Part shown: positions 24,201 to 36,987 of the stretch, in pieces | Position numbering within the stretch: the first letter of the stretch is position 1 | How the letters are laid out: each line of letters begins with the position of its first letter | Assembly: GCA_029582165.1 (NCBI GenBank) | Contig: CM055888.1 | Coordinates: forward strand, 33,161,908-33,225,907 | Direction of reading: 5' to 3' | Origin: Portulaca oleracea | Lineage: Eukaryota > Streptophyta > Magnoliopsida > Caryophyllales > Portulacaceae | Length of the DNA stretch: 64,000 bases | Notes under the pieces: generated by a model | The model's input: only the letters and a program-made list of their open reading frames with translations | Databases searched by the model: none | Told to the model about the DNA's origin: nothing | Made by a program: the position numbers and the translations under genes

Positions 24201-25738
24201 TGTGGACATTTTTCCCCGCCGTTCGAGCTTCCGAACGTCCACGTTTGGATAGGGGTGTGATTCGGTGATTTGTGATGGGGTTAACCATTGAAACTTCTTT
24301 GAGGAAGTCTATCATATATTTCATGAATAATGTTTGGTAAAATCACTTTCCCTTTACTTATGCATTTTATGAGTCATGGAATCAAACCTTTAAGAGTGAA
24401 CATCCACGTGTTCTCAACTCTTCTAAAATTAATCCCATTTGCTCATTTAAATGTTAAGCTTGGAAGAGAGTGAAAGGAAAAGAAAGAAAGAAAGACTCCG
24501 CCTGCGAAACCCAAGAATGGTTTCGGGGGTAAGGCTACGAACTCGGAAAGTAAACCTTAAGAGTTCGCCTCTCACAAATGGAAAGACTCTACTAAAAGTT
24601 TAAAGAATATGTTTTTAATAAAGTTTGGAAAGGAAATGAATGAATACTTTATAAAATTACTTCATTGAATCATGCAACAAGAATGTAATATATAAGATAA
24701 AAAAAAAAGTACAAATACACAATTATTTACAAGAAAAGAGAAGCACTTTGAAGCTTACATTGCTACTTTGTCGGGAAAAACTTGCCTAGCCTTTTGATGC
24801 TTGATGAATCCTCCTTGATACCTTAAAACCTTACTCTCCAAGTGCCAAAAGGATGATAGAAAAAAGGATGGAAAAAGATGATAAGAAGAGGGGAATAAGA
24901 AAGCTTTTTTGTAGTTTTGGGATGTGTTTAGGCTAAGGTTTTTTGTGAAGTTTTGGATGGATAGAATAGGATAAGTGTTTAGGCTTTTTGTGAAGGAAAA
25001 ATTAGGAAGATAATAGTGGTAACAAAGATGATAGAAGAATAGGATAGTAGTAGAATGATAAGAGAGATGATATGAAAGTATAAGGAGTAGAGAGGATGAG
25101 AGATTATAGAATGAGTAGAGAGGGATAGATGATGAGTGAATTGGATTATGAGTTGATGAGTGAATTGGTGAGTGAAAATGACTTGGAATAGGATGGTATT
25201 TATAGGCTAAGAGGAGTAGAGAGATACATGTATGCATGCATGCATACATAGTAATCTCCGAGCTGTACAGAATACCAAGGCAGTAGGGGGAGTTCACCTA
25301 GCTTGGACGGTGGCACGTGGTCAATTGACCACGTGTGGGCGGAGCGTCCAAGGCCAACCGGCCTTCAGGCAGGGGGGATGGATCCCTCCTCGTCCATGCA
25401 TGCATGGACGGTGGGTTGATGAGTCAACCAACCTAGGGAATAGGTGGTTCACACTGGACGGAGTGATTGTATTGTCTAGCTAGCTTTTGAGAGGTGTTTC
25501 AGGATGCTCTTGCGAGGGTGCGATCTCGCAACCTCTGGCACTTACTTTTAGGGTTTGCATGGCTCCATTTTTATATAAAAAATAAATGTACATGTAGCTA
25601 GGATGGACCACATTTGATCATGCATGTAGCTTTAGGTGAACAAAATACATGTAAAATGCATGCATTTATCGAACTTCTTTTATTTCTTCCGCTCTTTTTT
25701 TTTATATTATTTTATGCGTCAAAATCCCGGTATCTTCA
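24201..25738 (-). repeat. Tat-type 3' LTR in inverted orientation
   Basis: On the minus strand it starts TGAAGATACCGGGATTTTGAC, parallel to TGTAGACACCGGATTTTGGC of the solo LTR at 49444, and ends AAAAATGTCCACA with the same inverted GTTCG..CGAAC words as 15000-15026. A polypurine tract abuts its start, so it is a 3' LTR. It contains two perfect palindromes of 22 nt (25314-25335, with CACGTG at both ends) and 20 nt (25391-25410), upstream of the TATA box. The long minus-strand frame inside it (24755-25297) is LTR leader sequence and not a gene. Confidence 0.78.
25195..25206 (-). promoter_or_regulatory. TATA box of the inverted Tat-type LTR
   Basis: The minus strand reads CCTATAAATACC. The same 12-mer occurs in the solo LTR at 50158-50169, at the boundary between the palindrome-bearing part and the C/T-rich leader. 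Confidence 0.65.
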
Positions 25739-25752
25739 AAGCCCCCACTTTG
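25739..25752 (-). other. Polypurine tract of the inverted Tat-type LTR
   Basis: The minus strand reads CAAAGTGGGGGCTT directly before the LTR start. The body of that element toward higher coordinates is missing, replaced within a few hundred bases by the host gene. Confidence 0.7.
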
Positions 25753-26267
25753 ATTGAGTCCGACGATAGGACGAGAATCAAAGTAGTCTTGATTTGATGG
25801 ACACCGGTTGAGGATATGACTTTGGAATGCAAAGCCTGAGGATAAAGTCCAACATCTACAATCATACTGGGTTGCTGACACTTCTGTGATGGCATGCTAA
25901 AATATGAATCAATGTAAGAGCTACACAAACTTTTATGTATTGCCAGAACAAGAGGGACTCAGAATTTGCTGCAAAAACTTTGGAGACCCTGTATCCTATG
26001 TTCAACAATACTCGGTAGTTGGTTGTTAGAAAGCGTAAAATACAGTCATTTGGGTGGATAAGAAAATTTAAAAAAAAAAAAATCAATCATATTAGTTAGG
26101 CATATAAATCACCTTGGACTATTGTGCTGATATACCTAAAAGATAGATAAAGTAAATAATCACCCATTGACCAAATACAAGTTTGAAGGCATCTTGTGAT
26201 ACCTCAGTCACATTAACAGCTAAAGCAGCTGCTCAATGAGGCCCCAGTTGAAAAGCCAGGTCAAGTC
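25753..26267. other. Element remnant and 3' flank of the host gene
   Basis: This joins the truncated Tat-type element to the DTW gene. I see no coding sequence. The part nearest 26267 should include the 3' untranslated region and poly(A) site of the minus-strand gene, but I cannot place the boundary. Confidence 0.4.
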
Positions 26268-29200
26268 TCAACAGATGTTGGAACCATTCCGAATTTTACG
26301 AATTATGGATCTGCCCATGCGAACACGCCGAGTAGTAAGCGCCTCCAACAAACTTTCCAGAGCATCTTCTACTGCCCCAGCCTGTTTGTCTAAACAATAT
26401 GGACTGAATTGTGGAAGAACATGCAATTCTGAAAGAAGTCCTGCAGCTGCTGCTGCTGTACAGGTCCGATCCCACGATGGTTGAGACCTGCACCAATGCA
26501 GGCAAGTGTATAAGATGATAAAAGACTCAGCTTTCTCATAACTGTTTAGTTGAATTTAAGTGTATTGCAATCAACTATGCAACGCAATGTAAAAGTGATT
26601 ACATCATCGTGTCTCATTACTTAAAATAGATAATGCACATGTAATTAGTTTTGCAAGTTTCCGCGTATGTGTGAGCAAGTGTGAGTGTGGGTGTGAATGC
26701 GAAAAAGTGTGAGAACAAAATGGGTGTGTTCAAGAGAGAGAGATGGATGGATGCAAATGTGAGAGAGAGAAATTAGTACATGAGAAGAAAAAGAATGGGC
26801 ATGTCAGAGAGAGAGATAACTGACTGCAATTGTGAAAACTTTTTTTTTTCTTTTTTGAGACCGCTGGCGTACAAAAACAAAGTAGGGATTATTATCATCC
26901 AATTGCCAAAAATTGAGATTATCAGAATCCAAATTCCTTTCGTAAATTTATTAATGTTATTGCAAAATCCATCAATATTTTTTTAATTCACCCATTTTTA
27001 ACACAAATTCATCACATAAACAGTTTGACTTATTTTAATGCATGCAGTGGACCTACGCTAGTCATCCATGGTGTACGGTATAATTTACGGTATACAGGGT
27101 ATGTATGATAAGAGAGTATTTTTACCATTGTAATTAAAATAACATAGGTAGGTGAGTGTTATTACAGTTACATTAGTCGATGTTATTTTGTTTATGATGT
27201 AATTTTGACTATAATGTCCAAAATGCAACCAAACATTGTAGTACAAATAACGATGTAATTGTGATTACACGATTGATTACATTTGACCAAACAAGTTGTA
27301 AGCGTAAGCAATAAGGAAAGAATAACTGAGCCAACAGCAGCGGCTAAATTACCTAAGTTTGTGCATCACTGAAGGCCCTGTTGCTACTGAAACACAAGAT
27401 ATGTCATCGCTCCCCCAAACCAGCTTTGCTCGATCCTGAGAAAGATTATGTAACGGTGAATAGTAAATACCCAAAAAAAAAAAAAAGCTAACAAGGTAAT
27501 GATGTAAACTTCAAGTGCTATCAAAGAAAAACAATGTGGTAATTGCAGCTGGAGAAAATACCTCTGCAAAACGCGGTCCAGTATGACCACTCCACAAACG
27601 AAGTGCATGCCAAATATAAGCCACATAAATAGTTTGAAGAGAATGGATAATGAATGAAGTCAAATCCTGGTTTACTTTTATGAGCATTTTGCAAAAAGGC
27701 AAGCAAACCAATTTGAGGTTTACACCATCTGAATGTCATGAAGATGGATACTTCAATAGAAACATAATGTTCACAGTCATGTAGAGAAAACTTAGAGAAC
27801 AAAACTACAAAAACTCAAGGTGAGTTCAAGAAGGTAAATCATAGAGAAAATATGGCAGATTCAACCACTAAGCTGGTCTATGCAGGCAATGACAGTGACA
27901 ATGATAATTGCAACAAATGATACAGGCAAAGCTACCTTTAAACGCTTAAACATGGCTGCAGAATTGTTCCACGTACCATCAATCAGAATAAAGTTTAGGA
28001 TATCATCTGCATTAGCCTGTAAAGAAGCATAAAAGTAGCATTACAGATAAAGCCTACAAGACTACAGCACTATAACTTAAAATGTCACATCAAATGCAAG
28101 CCACGTGGCCTGAGAGAGATCATGTGACAACAGAGAATTCTTGTGGTTGTGCTTTCCTAATAAATGGCAGATAATGCACGAAAATACAAAAATAATGGCA
28201 TTTTTGACATCAACCAGGAAGGGTTACTAGCACCACATGAGAAGGCCAAGGTTTTCATAGTCTACTCTGATTATCCATCACCAAATTTCAACTCCCCACT
28301 TCAGAAGTACATGGCCAGAGTTATATTTCCTGTGCACAGCTGAGCAACACTAAAGAGAAAGGGAACCAGAGAGAATGAGAGAGAACCTTCCAGCAGAAGA
28401 AAGAAGTCAGATTATCAACTTGAATTTTAAAAATAGCACCATAAATAGATATCATTCTTCAATGCTATTTGATAAGACCACTGAACAGATGACTTTCAAA
28501 CAGTCAAATATTTCTGGAATCCTAGTAGTTATGATATCAATAAGATTTTGGCTGCTCCTTGAATTTGAAGCACCTAACCTACAACATTCACCATAACAAG
28601 CACAATTCAATCACTCTATTAACAGCATTAAACCAGATATCATATTATTGGCATATCAAGTACCGTTGACAATGTTGCATCACTTGTGAAGTAATCTTGG
28701 ACAGACTTTGGCTCCCCAGACTTATTGGGATAGAGGCACCATACCTTGCTTCTTCCTACGAATGTGACTATAAGATCAGAACTAACAATTTAGGAAAGCC
28801 TCCTGATAAGAAAAGGAAAAAAATTAGAGACTTGCATGTCAAATTTTTCAGTATATTATACATGCATGGGTTTCAGCCAACATTGCAATATCATTCCTTT
28901 AAAAGAACCAATAAGCTCAGTTATTTTTAGATACCAACCTTAGAGAGCATTATAAAATTACATCAAACTTCTACAATTATGTTATTCCCAAGTACACAAT
29001 TTTCTAAATTCAAAAGTGTTACTTGAAAGAAATACATTTAAGAAGAAGAACTAATATAAAACAATTAATCTGAAAGTAATTACCAGTAAAAAAAATAAGT
29101 CAGTAAGTGAAATACGCAATCCACTGCTACTAACGACAGTTTACTAAGGCAACTTACAAATACAAAAGCCACAAAGAATTTGATGCATCCAACAATTCTA

Positions 29201-30541
29201 TTAAATATAAACAAGTTACTGTCCATCAACATGTATTATGGGTATGGATGTGGTGAATATATCCAATGGGTAACACCTGCATTTCATGGCACCTCTTTTA
29301 AAGCATACAGCAGTTAAATTTTCAAAAGGATAGAAATAAGGCTTCGAAACAGTAAAAAATAAAAAAAAGGAATTTCCCTCCTTTTCAAGTCCTTTTATGG
29401 GTGCATACACGAGAGAGAGAGAGAGAGAGATGGTAACAACTAAAATTGAAAATAAGGTAGCCCCATCCATTACATCAATAAGCAACAACCTACATGCACA
29501 GATAATTGGATATATTGATCATTAAAAGAGGAACCCCGCAACTCAATTTTAAAATTCATCAGTAAAAGATGTTAAGATATGTGCAAGTAAAACAAAACCA
29601 TTGGCACATTGGCTAGCTCAGTGCAAGAGAATGAACTACCTCCATCATAACAGGAGTGACAGAAAAAGAGAGATGATTCAATTTTCGTAGACGCATTATT
29701 GACAGAATAAAAATAGGCTGGGTCCATGATTTTGACTAGCAACCATGCAAGATTAACTCAGATGTAGATGAACTAGGTCAACATTAAACCATTTATCCCC
29801 CAGATTAACAGACTGACAATAGAGTCACTACTCATGAAAAGAATTAGATATTTTATGGCAGAACTGTTGAGATGAATGAACAGCACCTGCTTTCTTGAAT
29901 TCATTCCACATCATGTCTTCATGTTCAACAATACCAAAGAGACATAGCGTTGCTGCTTGAACACCAAAAACTTGCCACAACATCTTTCCAGTGTTGTTTT
30001 GTCGTAGAAAATCCTATAGAGTATAATAGAGATTATAATTCACAGATAATTGTTACCTCACCAGCCTATGAAGCAAGGACTTTATCATGACTCATAAATA
30101 AGAAAACTGACCTTAGGATGCATATAGACCCAAAAACGTATTCTACGCCAAAGGGGGCAAGGTTTGACTTTTGAACACATACAATCATCAAGTGCAAGCC
30201 AGCACTGAAATGGAGAGTAATTCATTAAGAACAGCAATATGATATGCAAATCCCAACAAAGAAGACATGCCAGGCAATGTAGTAAATGGTGGCCATACCA
30301 TCATACTTTTACTCCCTATTCTAATCCTTGAGCCACCACAAAAATGATAGCTCGGCATGTCAATGCTGGGCAAAATGTAAACAATCAATGAAGTGCCTAC
30401 CTTCTGGCAGAGGTATCCTCGACTTCCAAGCAAGCGACAAGCAATCTGTCGAGCTGAAAAGAACTGAAATTTCGTTTCTGACTCACCTAAAGCCTTGTAT
30501 GCTGCCCTGTGTTTCTTGTCCTCCTCCATTTTAAAATCTCC
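26268..30541 (-). CDS. DTW-domain protein, seven downstream exons (tRNA-uridine aminocarboxypropyltransferase family)
   Basis: Exons, in transcript order: 30401-30541, 30112-30204, 29887-30013, 28664-28755, 27936-28016, 27353-27435, 26268-26487. All introns are GT-AG, phases agree at every junction, and the total is 837 bp ending in TGA at 26268-26270. Numbered with the probable first exon (133 residues), the protein has a cysteine cluster C178, C181, C188, C190, C196 (GYLCQK, then CWLALDDCMC), a FWVYMHPKDFLRQNNTGK block, VWCLYPNK, the signature D297-G-T-W300, and a C-terminal QPSWDRTCTAAAAAGLLSEL helix region. The DTW family transfers the 3-amino-3-carboxypropyl group from S-adenosylmethionine to uridine in tRNA (TapT, DTWD1/2). 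No break is seen. If the first exon is wrong, translation could start at the ATG at 30529. Confidence 0.85.
29411..29430. repeat. (GA)n microsatellite in a DTW intron
   Basis: About ten GA units within the intron between the exons at 28755 and 29887. Confidence 0.85.
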
Positions 30542-31352
30542 CTGCAATGAAGATAAGTAAAATCAAAATAGGCTCAACCCAAAATGGGCCTTTGAAGAAA
30601 TAAGATCTGGCCTTTAACGAAACCAGATTTTGGTAATATCTCCCATGTGCTCTATTCTGCATATTTTAAGAATGACTCATGTGCCATCAAAATGTCACAA
30701 CACAATGAATAAATCCTGACAGAAGTTCTTAAAAGAATAAAGTTATCAAATTGCTTTCACATGGAGGGAAAAGCTGGACAGCATTAGAGGCTCAGTGAAA
30801 GGAAAAGGCAACAATTAAGCAGAAGCTTCTCTGATGAGTAATCACTAATCAAATATGTATTAAATGACATCAAGGGGATGGCCTACATACACAAGAGGAG
30901 GCTTAAGCAAAAACCAAAAGGCCTCAAACCTGCAATTTATTAGGTGCACCCGCAGCATGTGCTCCAGACATTACGATAGTTCACCCACATATATTAAGTT
31001 GTTCACTCTTATTAGTATAATTGTTCAATCACAAATATCTAGAGCACATGTTCCGGGTGCATGTAATATATATAGCTCAGACCCCTAAAGCTCCCTACAA
31101 TGATCATATTCAATAAAACCCAAAATGGTAACCTTTGTACCAAATTGAAAACTTTGAAATCAACTACACACGGTTCCCAAAAAATGAAGTTTGAAGCCAT
31201 TTAGTGGTCTAGCCTTGTGCTAAAAAATTTGGGTAATTACTTTCATTCCAAAGTGAACCATCAAATCGTGTCCAACGATTCAAATTCCTCACTAAGAACC
31301 CAACTCTTCTTCAAACTTCTCCATGCCACTAAGACAAACATCCCTTAACCGG

Positions 31353-32355
31353 TTAACCCTAGTTGTTGTACCCAACCCCCATCAAAGAAAAAACCAAATG
31401 GCAAAGGGTAGAGACCCATCAAAATCCCAGTAAAACCAAGCCACTAACACAATCATCCGTTGACCCTTATGTTACCCGGACTCGCGATTTGAGGGTGTCG
31501 TACCCAGGTCGACATGACCCGACCCGACACGGGACACGACATTTGACATGTGTCTAACCCGGCAAGAAAGCTCAGACATGGTGGCAGGCACGGTGGAGGT
31601 CGGTTGAGTGCATAGATTTGACCAATTAACAGTATACCAATGGTGTTGATGCTTAGAAAAAGAGAGATCAGAGTTGTAGGGAAAGGATTGCGTGGCAGTA
31701 GAAGTTGCATGTTGTAGGGTTTCTTTCAAATCACATGGAGGGAGGGAGGGAGGGGGGGAAGGGGGGGGAGAGAGTGGGGGGAGGCTTGTGCTGCAGCAGT
31801 TCAGTAGTTGTGTTCTGAGGGTTTCTTTCAAATTACATGGAGAGAAAGGAGGGGGGGGGGGGAGAGAGAGAGAGACGCAGTCGTTGTGTGCTTTAGGGCT
31901 TGTGCGACAGAGGTAATACAATAGAAGCTCTGTTAGGGTTTCTTAAACTTACATTTATTTTCTTTTCTTTTTTTTTGGTAATGCAAGTGGGTTGTTGCAT
32001 TGATAAATGGGTTTGGGCCTTTCTCATTATCAAAATACATGTAGTTGTAAAATAATTCTAACACTGTTATGCAACTTACTTGCTTTTTAAATAATCTCTT
32101 TTAATATATAATTAAATATGTTATGCAAATTATGGGTCGTGTACCCCCTGCTGTGTCGGACCCTTGGAAACTGTGTCCCCGTGTCTTCAATTTTTAGGGA
32201 TGCCATGCCGGTCCCTTGGATTCGTGTCCGTGTCAGACACCCGTGTCCCGAGTCCAAGTAACACAGCTTAACCCTAGTTGTTGTACCCAAACCCCCCATC
32301 AAAGAAAAAACCAAATGCCAAAGGGTGGAGACCCATCTAAAATCCCACTAAAACC
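31353..32355. mobile_element. Candidate TIR insertion between two ~87-bp direct copies
   Basis: 31353-31437 and 32268-32355 are near-identical direct copies (TTAACCCTAGTTGTTGTACC...). Between them lies ~790 bp whose ends are inverted: GTTACCCGGACTCG at 31471 and, reversed, GTTACTTGGACTCG ending at 32262, both followed inward by GGGTGTC-type words. The arms suggest a DNA transposon end. The duplication is too long for a normal target-site duplication and is offset from the left arm by 33 bp. Confidence 0.45.
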
Positions 32356-33865
32356 CTTTTCGTTCAAGCCCATCTTCAGCCAAAGTTACACCTTCTTCTA
32401 GGTTTTAGGTACGATGAAAAACCTCCTCTTTTTGAGTACTTTCAGCTTACATTCTGAAAATATTGGCTTGCTTTTGTGCATCTTTTCTTTTTCTAGTTTC
32501 CCTTTTTTTACCCATTTGTTTTCTTGTTCTTGTTTGTTGTTTGCTGGAGAAGGAAAGGTGCAGATGAAAACATGTGTTACAAGGATAAGCTTAAAGGGAC
32601 TATGCTTATGATTGAGCTTTCATGAACACCAAAATGGATACCTCAAATTGGATATCTTGAAGTCAAAATGAAACAAAAGGAATATCTCAAATTGGATATT
32701 CATATTGATTAATGAAACAAAATTTGTAGTTTTGTTCCAGCTAAGGCTGGTGCTAGAATAGTAGATAAGGAACAATGTCTCAAGAGTACATCATACTAGC
32801 CATAACATGGAAGACAAAAGTGACTTATATTGAGGATTAGGTCCATACTGCAACAGCTGGAAGGTTCAATCAAGTTCAAAGAGCCATCAGGTTGTGGCTG
32901 TTACAAAGGCAATAACGTTAATTTTGAGGAAGTCTGGACAGCAATAGGAAGATGTAAGGGAATTTATTTTCGCAAAGCTAATAACTTTGGAGTAAGAACT
33001 TTTGGCTGAAGGTAGTAAATGTCATAGCCTAACTACAACTTTATTGTACTTCCTTACTATGACAAATCCTTTTCAATTTCAGCTTGTAAAGGTTATTCTG
33101 TCCAAGTTGATTTCATAGTTGCAATGCAAATCTAATATACATGAGTTGGATCCAATTGATACCCATTAAGGATCCACTTAAGGACGCATAAATCCAAAGG
33201 GTCTAACTTTTTGGATCCAATGGATATAGGTTGGATCTAGATCTTGATCCATATAATTCAAATAGGGCAAGGTTCCAAAAGGCCTAAACCAAATTATCCT
33301 GTCACTACCTCCATCTCCAAGTAATGATTTTTATCAATGTAAAATTGCTTACATCTAGATCTCTTCAACCCCGAAAAGTGGGTCTACAATGAAAGTATTG
33401 TATTATAACAAATTATATGCATTTATGAAAATATAGTAATTGCCCTTTGGTGAAATTACAAACTAGCCGAAAATATGATCGTATATGAAGAAGTCAGGTA
33501 CCTTAAAGACTTGTGTAGACAACATAGAGGATGCATGTATGAACAAGGTATATGAAAATGAAACTTACATGACAAGGAGCTAAGAAGTAGGGACAATTGG
33601 CCAACGAAAGACCATAATTAGGCTATCCAGATGGTTGTTGACAGTTTAAAGAGAGGATGCTTCGATGAAGTTGGTAAATAGAGCATCTTTGTAAATTTTT
33701 ATCCAGGGTGATTGACCACACACATGAGTAAACCAACCATATCGAGATATAGCAGGAACTAAGAAGTGTTGCTTTTGCCAATTCACAATTTTTCACCTTT
33801 TATGGAGTTTTAAGAAGTTAAAAGATTCCATATTGAGTCTCAATATAAGATGAGAGGATCTAGTA

Positions 33866-34240
33866 TCATTTATGGAGAGTAGTAAGAGTTATCATGGTTG
33901 CAATTTTTATGAACTTTGCCAAAATCAAATGGATTATGGATTTTGAACTATTTAACAAATTAATTTTTAATTAATTAATTTAGTTTAATTTAAATAAATG
34001 TAAAAATAAATTGAATAAAGAGACAAAAAAATTAAAAATTGGCATCTTTTATGAAGAGTAGCAACAGTTAATATAGTTTCAATTTTGTAAACATGGCTGA
34101 AATTAAATCAATTATGTATATGGATTATGGATTATGGACTACGGATGGATTGTGGATAAATTTAACAAAATAAATTTTAATTAATTAATTTAGTCTAATT
34201 TATACATGTGTGAAAAAAAACTAAATGTAGACACAAAACT
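33866..34240. repeat. Two-copy degenerate tandem repeat
   Basis: A ~190-bp unit (TTTATGRAGAGTAG..., then TAATTAATTAATTTAG) is repeated once with many substitutions. AT-rich and non-coding. Confidence 0.6.
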
Positions 34241-35710
34241 TTCAAAATCCAAGTACAAACAGCAGGCAAACAAAAAAAAAATCAGACATTCAAGTCCCAC
34301 ACTGGTTGACAACTCCAATTTTTTGTGTGATTGGAAAATAAAAGAAACTTTCAACTTTTGCTCTGATGTTGTGACCTTGTGGGAGTCCCACATAGATAGT
34401 GAAGAGGGGTCGGAGCTTTTGAACACTTAATAAGTAGGCATCACAAGCAATCCCGTAAAAAGTGTTTAAAAAAAAAAACTACTATTACATTATTTGAGCT
34501 TTTTGCTTTGGCCTTTTGCTTAAGAGGTTTAGCTAGAGCCATCCTTCAAATGAGTCGAGCTGAACGCCGTGACCTTTCAGCCGAGCAAGAGTTAATGTCT
34601 GAATCAACTCACTGGGCTCAGGTGATTAATGGACCATTGCTCAACACAAAAAGACAACCTATTAGCCAACACAGTTTCTCCCTTCAAGCATATCTTCAAT
34701 GGGAATCTTACCTTTGGTGGCCTCCTAAGAAAGAAAGCAAGCTTTAGTGGGAGCTCTAGACTAACAAATAGTTCGATAAATAAAGTCTCTCTCAAGCAAC
34801 TCCTTAAACATCTTTTTGTACAGATTATTCACTGAAAACTACCTACTTGTGTAACTGTGTTAGGGACCAAAGGATTTAATCATTGCCTTCAAAAGCTACT
34901 TAAATATTAGATAGCAAAGCCAACAAATTGAACACACTTCTTCCCAATCATTCAGACTTCTTGGGAAATTTAGTTACAATGGTTTTGCCTATCATTCCAA
35001 GATACTACATCCTGAACATATGCCTTTTTAGTTGCGCCATCCTAACAAGAACCGGAAATTGACGCTTTAGAGGTTGGTCTCCAAACCACAAACCACGCCT
35101 AAATAAGAAATTATCACAATTCTGCACTTTAAAATGCAACATAGACCGAAACAATGAACTTATCAAAACTACCCATAAGAGACTTCCAACAACCAACCCA
35201 ATGGGCTAGAGAAGTGTTCTTACCCATGTCCTTGAACTCCATACTTAATCACAATCAGCTTTCTCCATAAAGCAACCCCATGTTTGGCTAACCTCCAAAG
35301 CCATTTAGTCATTTACCCTTAAGTGATACATTCATTTCACAAAGATATCTAACATGAAGCAACCCTTGACTTTACAATACCACACATTGTCCCACTTAAC
35401 GCAATTAATTTCACTATGATAAAGCCTTTGGATCCAAAAAAAAAAACAAAAAAACTGTCAAGATTTTCTCTAATTATGCCACTACACTTGCCTGTATAAT
35501 GAAAAGAGACATGAAGCAAATAGGGTGTTGCTAGCAAATTCAAACTTATGTAAATGTTTAATGTTTATAAGCCCAAAAAGTAAAAAATATTGTTTACAAA
35601 ACTTATGTCCCACGGCCATCACTAGAGATGAGTTAAGAGGTTCCTACACCAAAGGAAACCAAAACAAAAGTTAACAATTTTAGCCAGATCACTCAGCAAG
35701 ACAGATCCAA

Positions 35711-35741
35711 CCCCCCCCCCCCCCCCCCAAAAAAAAAAAAG
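35711..35741. repeat. Poly(C)-poly(A) tract
   Basis: About 19 C followed by 12 A. Length is likely unreliable in the assembly. Confidence 0.8.
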
Positions 35742-36014
35742 GTTGGGGTGGACTACAAGCAAGCTTTATCCCATGATAGATTATAGACAAAACTAATTAA
35801 TCTTGTTTTTGAAACATGTTGTGTGACAATTGCCTCAAAGATACGGAATATATGCGAACTTAATAAACCTCAATCCATTATAATCCAAACCATAACACCA
35901 ATTTCCAAAGGAACACTAGATCTTTTTTATACTTGCGTGCACTCGTTTGTAATTCAAGTGAGGCCCTCTTCTCTTATTAAAATTTAACTTTAATTCTTGA
36001 TGGCTTTAGGAACT

Positions 36015-36807
36015 TGACGGTTGCACATAACAGACTCCGTTTCATGTCCGGGTTTATTTATCAGATTGCATGAGTGATGGAAGACTTTTGGGAGGACTTT
36101 CCTCTATTATGTGGCATTACAACCTGCTGGGAAAGTCGTTCAATGTCCTTGGAATTTTCCACCCAGCAAGAACCTATTAAGGTGGGCGGCAGCTTGTTTC
36201 CTATTTCCTAGCCGAAAAGAAGTTTCCATCATCAACTTTCCAGGGAAGCTCTGAAATAGGTTGATAAGCCTAACATGTCAAATCAAAATAATGTTGTGTC
36301 TTTGACCAATTGCAACTATCATTAGAAGTTAATTATTACTTAATGTATGCTTAACTGGGTTGCTAATGACCTTGGTTTTAATCATGTTTGAACCTTTCAT
36401 AATCACTAAGAAGGCTTTGGCAGGAAAGGCAATTGATAAATAGCATTCCTTGTTGCTTGTAAAACCAAGTTAAAGTTGTATGAAAGAAGTTGAGCATAGC
36501 TCCTTTGTCACCCCCTCAAATTCTCTCTAGCTTATCTCTAATTAGGCCAATTAGAGTGGTCATCTAGCTGAGTCTTACTCCTTTTCCTCTAGTGGTGTTT
36601 CTATATCCTAAGGAGGGTTCAACGGCCCTAACATTCTTCCTAATGGTACCTCTATATCTAGGAAAGTGTTAGCTTTATCCATTTCCACAAATTTCATTCC
36701 TTGCAAATACATCAACCAACCTTGGTCAGTCACTGCAAACTGCGTTGGCTGACTTGATTAAAGTACTTCAACCTTTGATTGCTTCTCATCGACCGAGAGG
36801 TACATCA
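36015..36807 (+). repeat. 5' LTR of the decayed Ty3/gypsy element
   Basis: It aligns with both halves of the 3' LTR. The primer site after 36807 is too degraded to call; TATTAGCTTGG only resembles the tRNA-Met site. Confidence 0.8.
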
Positions 36808-36987
36808 TATTAGCTTGGGTTTCTCCTAGGTCTGGTGCAATTGGTCTAAACACATTCTCTGTCAAAACACATTAGTCCACAAAAAACACTAGCCTTGAAC
36901 ATCAACATGAGTAATAATCAAACTTAGGAAGAAAAGTTAGGGAAGTTGATGCATGATCGAGATCATTTGAGGGCTTAAAATGATTAT

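Larger units (their letters stand above)
30542..36014 (-). other. First intron of the DTW gene, proximal part
   Basis: No further DTW exon is readable. Contents are a TIR-like insertion with flanking duplication (31353-32355), G-rich tracts (31735-31865), a two-copy ~190-bp repeat (about 33870-34240), a poly(C)-poly(A) tract (35711-35741) and otherwise AT-rich unique-looking sequence. The plus-strand frame at 32414-32611 has no recognisable domain. Confidence 0.5.

Noticed and set aside
24755..25297. 180-residue minus-strand ORF, Ser/His/Tyr/Leu-rich
   Set aside because: It lies within the C/T-rich leader of a Tat-type LTR. Composition and position explain it, and the related LTRs do not keep the frame.
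27000..27310. Possible MITE in a DTW intron (GTAATTGTGATTACA and ACCAAACA words)
   Set aside because: I could not find matching terminal inverted repeats or a target duplication, so I do not list it as an element.
32414..32611. Plus-strand 65-residue ORF with a hydrophobic start
   Set aside because: No homology is recognised. It lies in an intron next to a transposon-like insert, and composition alone explains it.
34270..34440. TRIM/SINE-like AGTCCCACA..GGAGTCCCACAT segment
   Set aside because: Two short AGTCCCACA words resemble small plant retroelements, but no LTR pair, primer site or poly(A) tail is evident.
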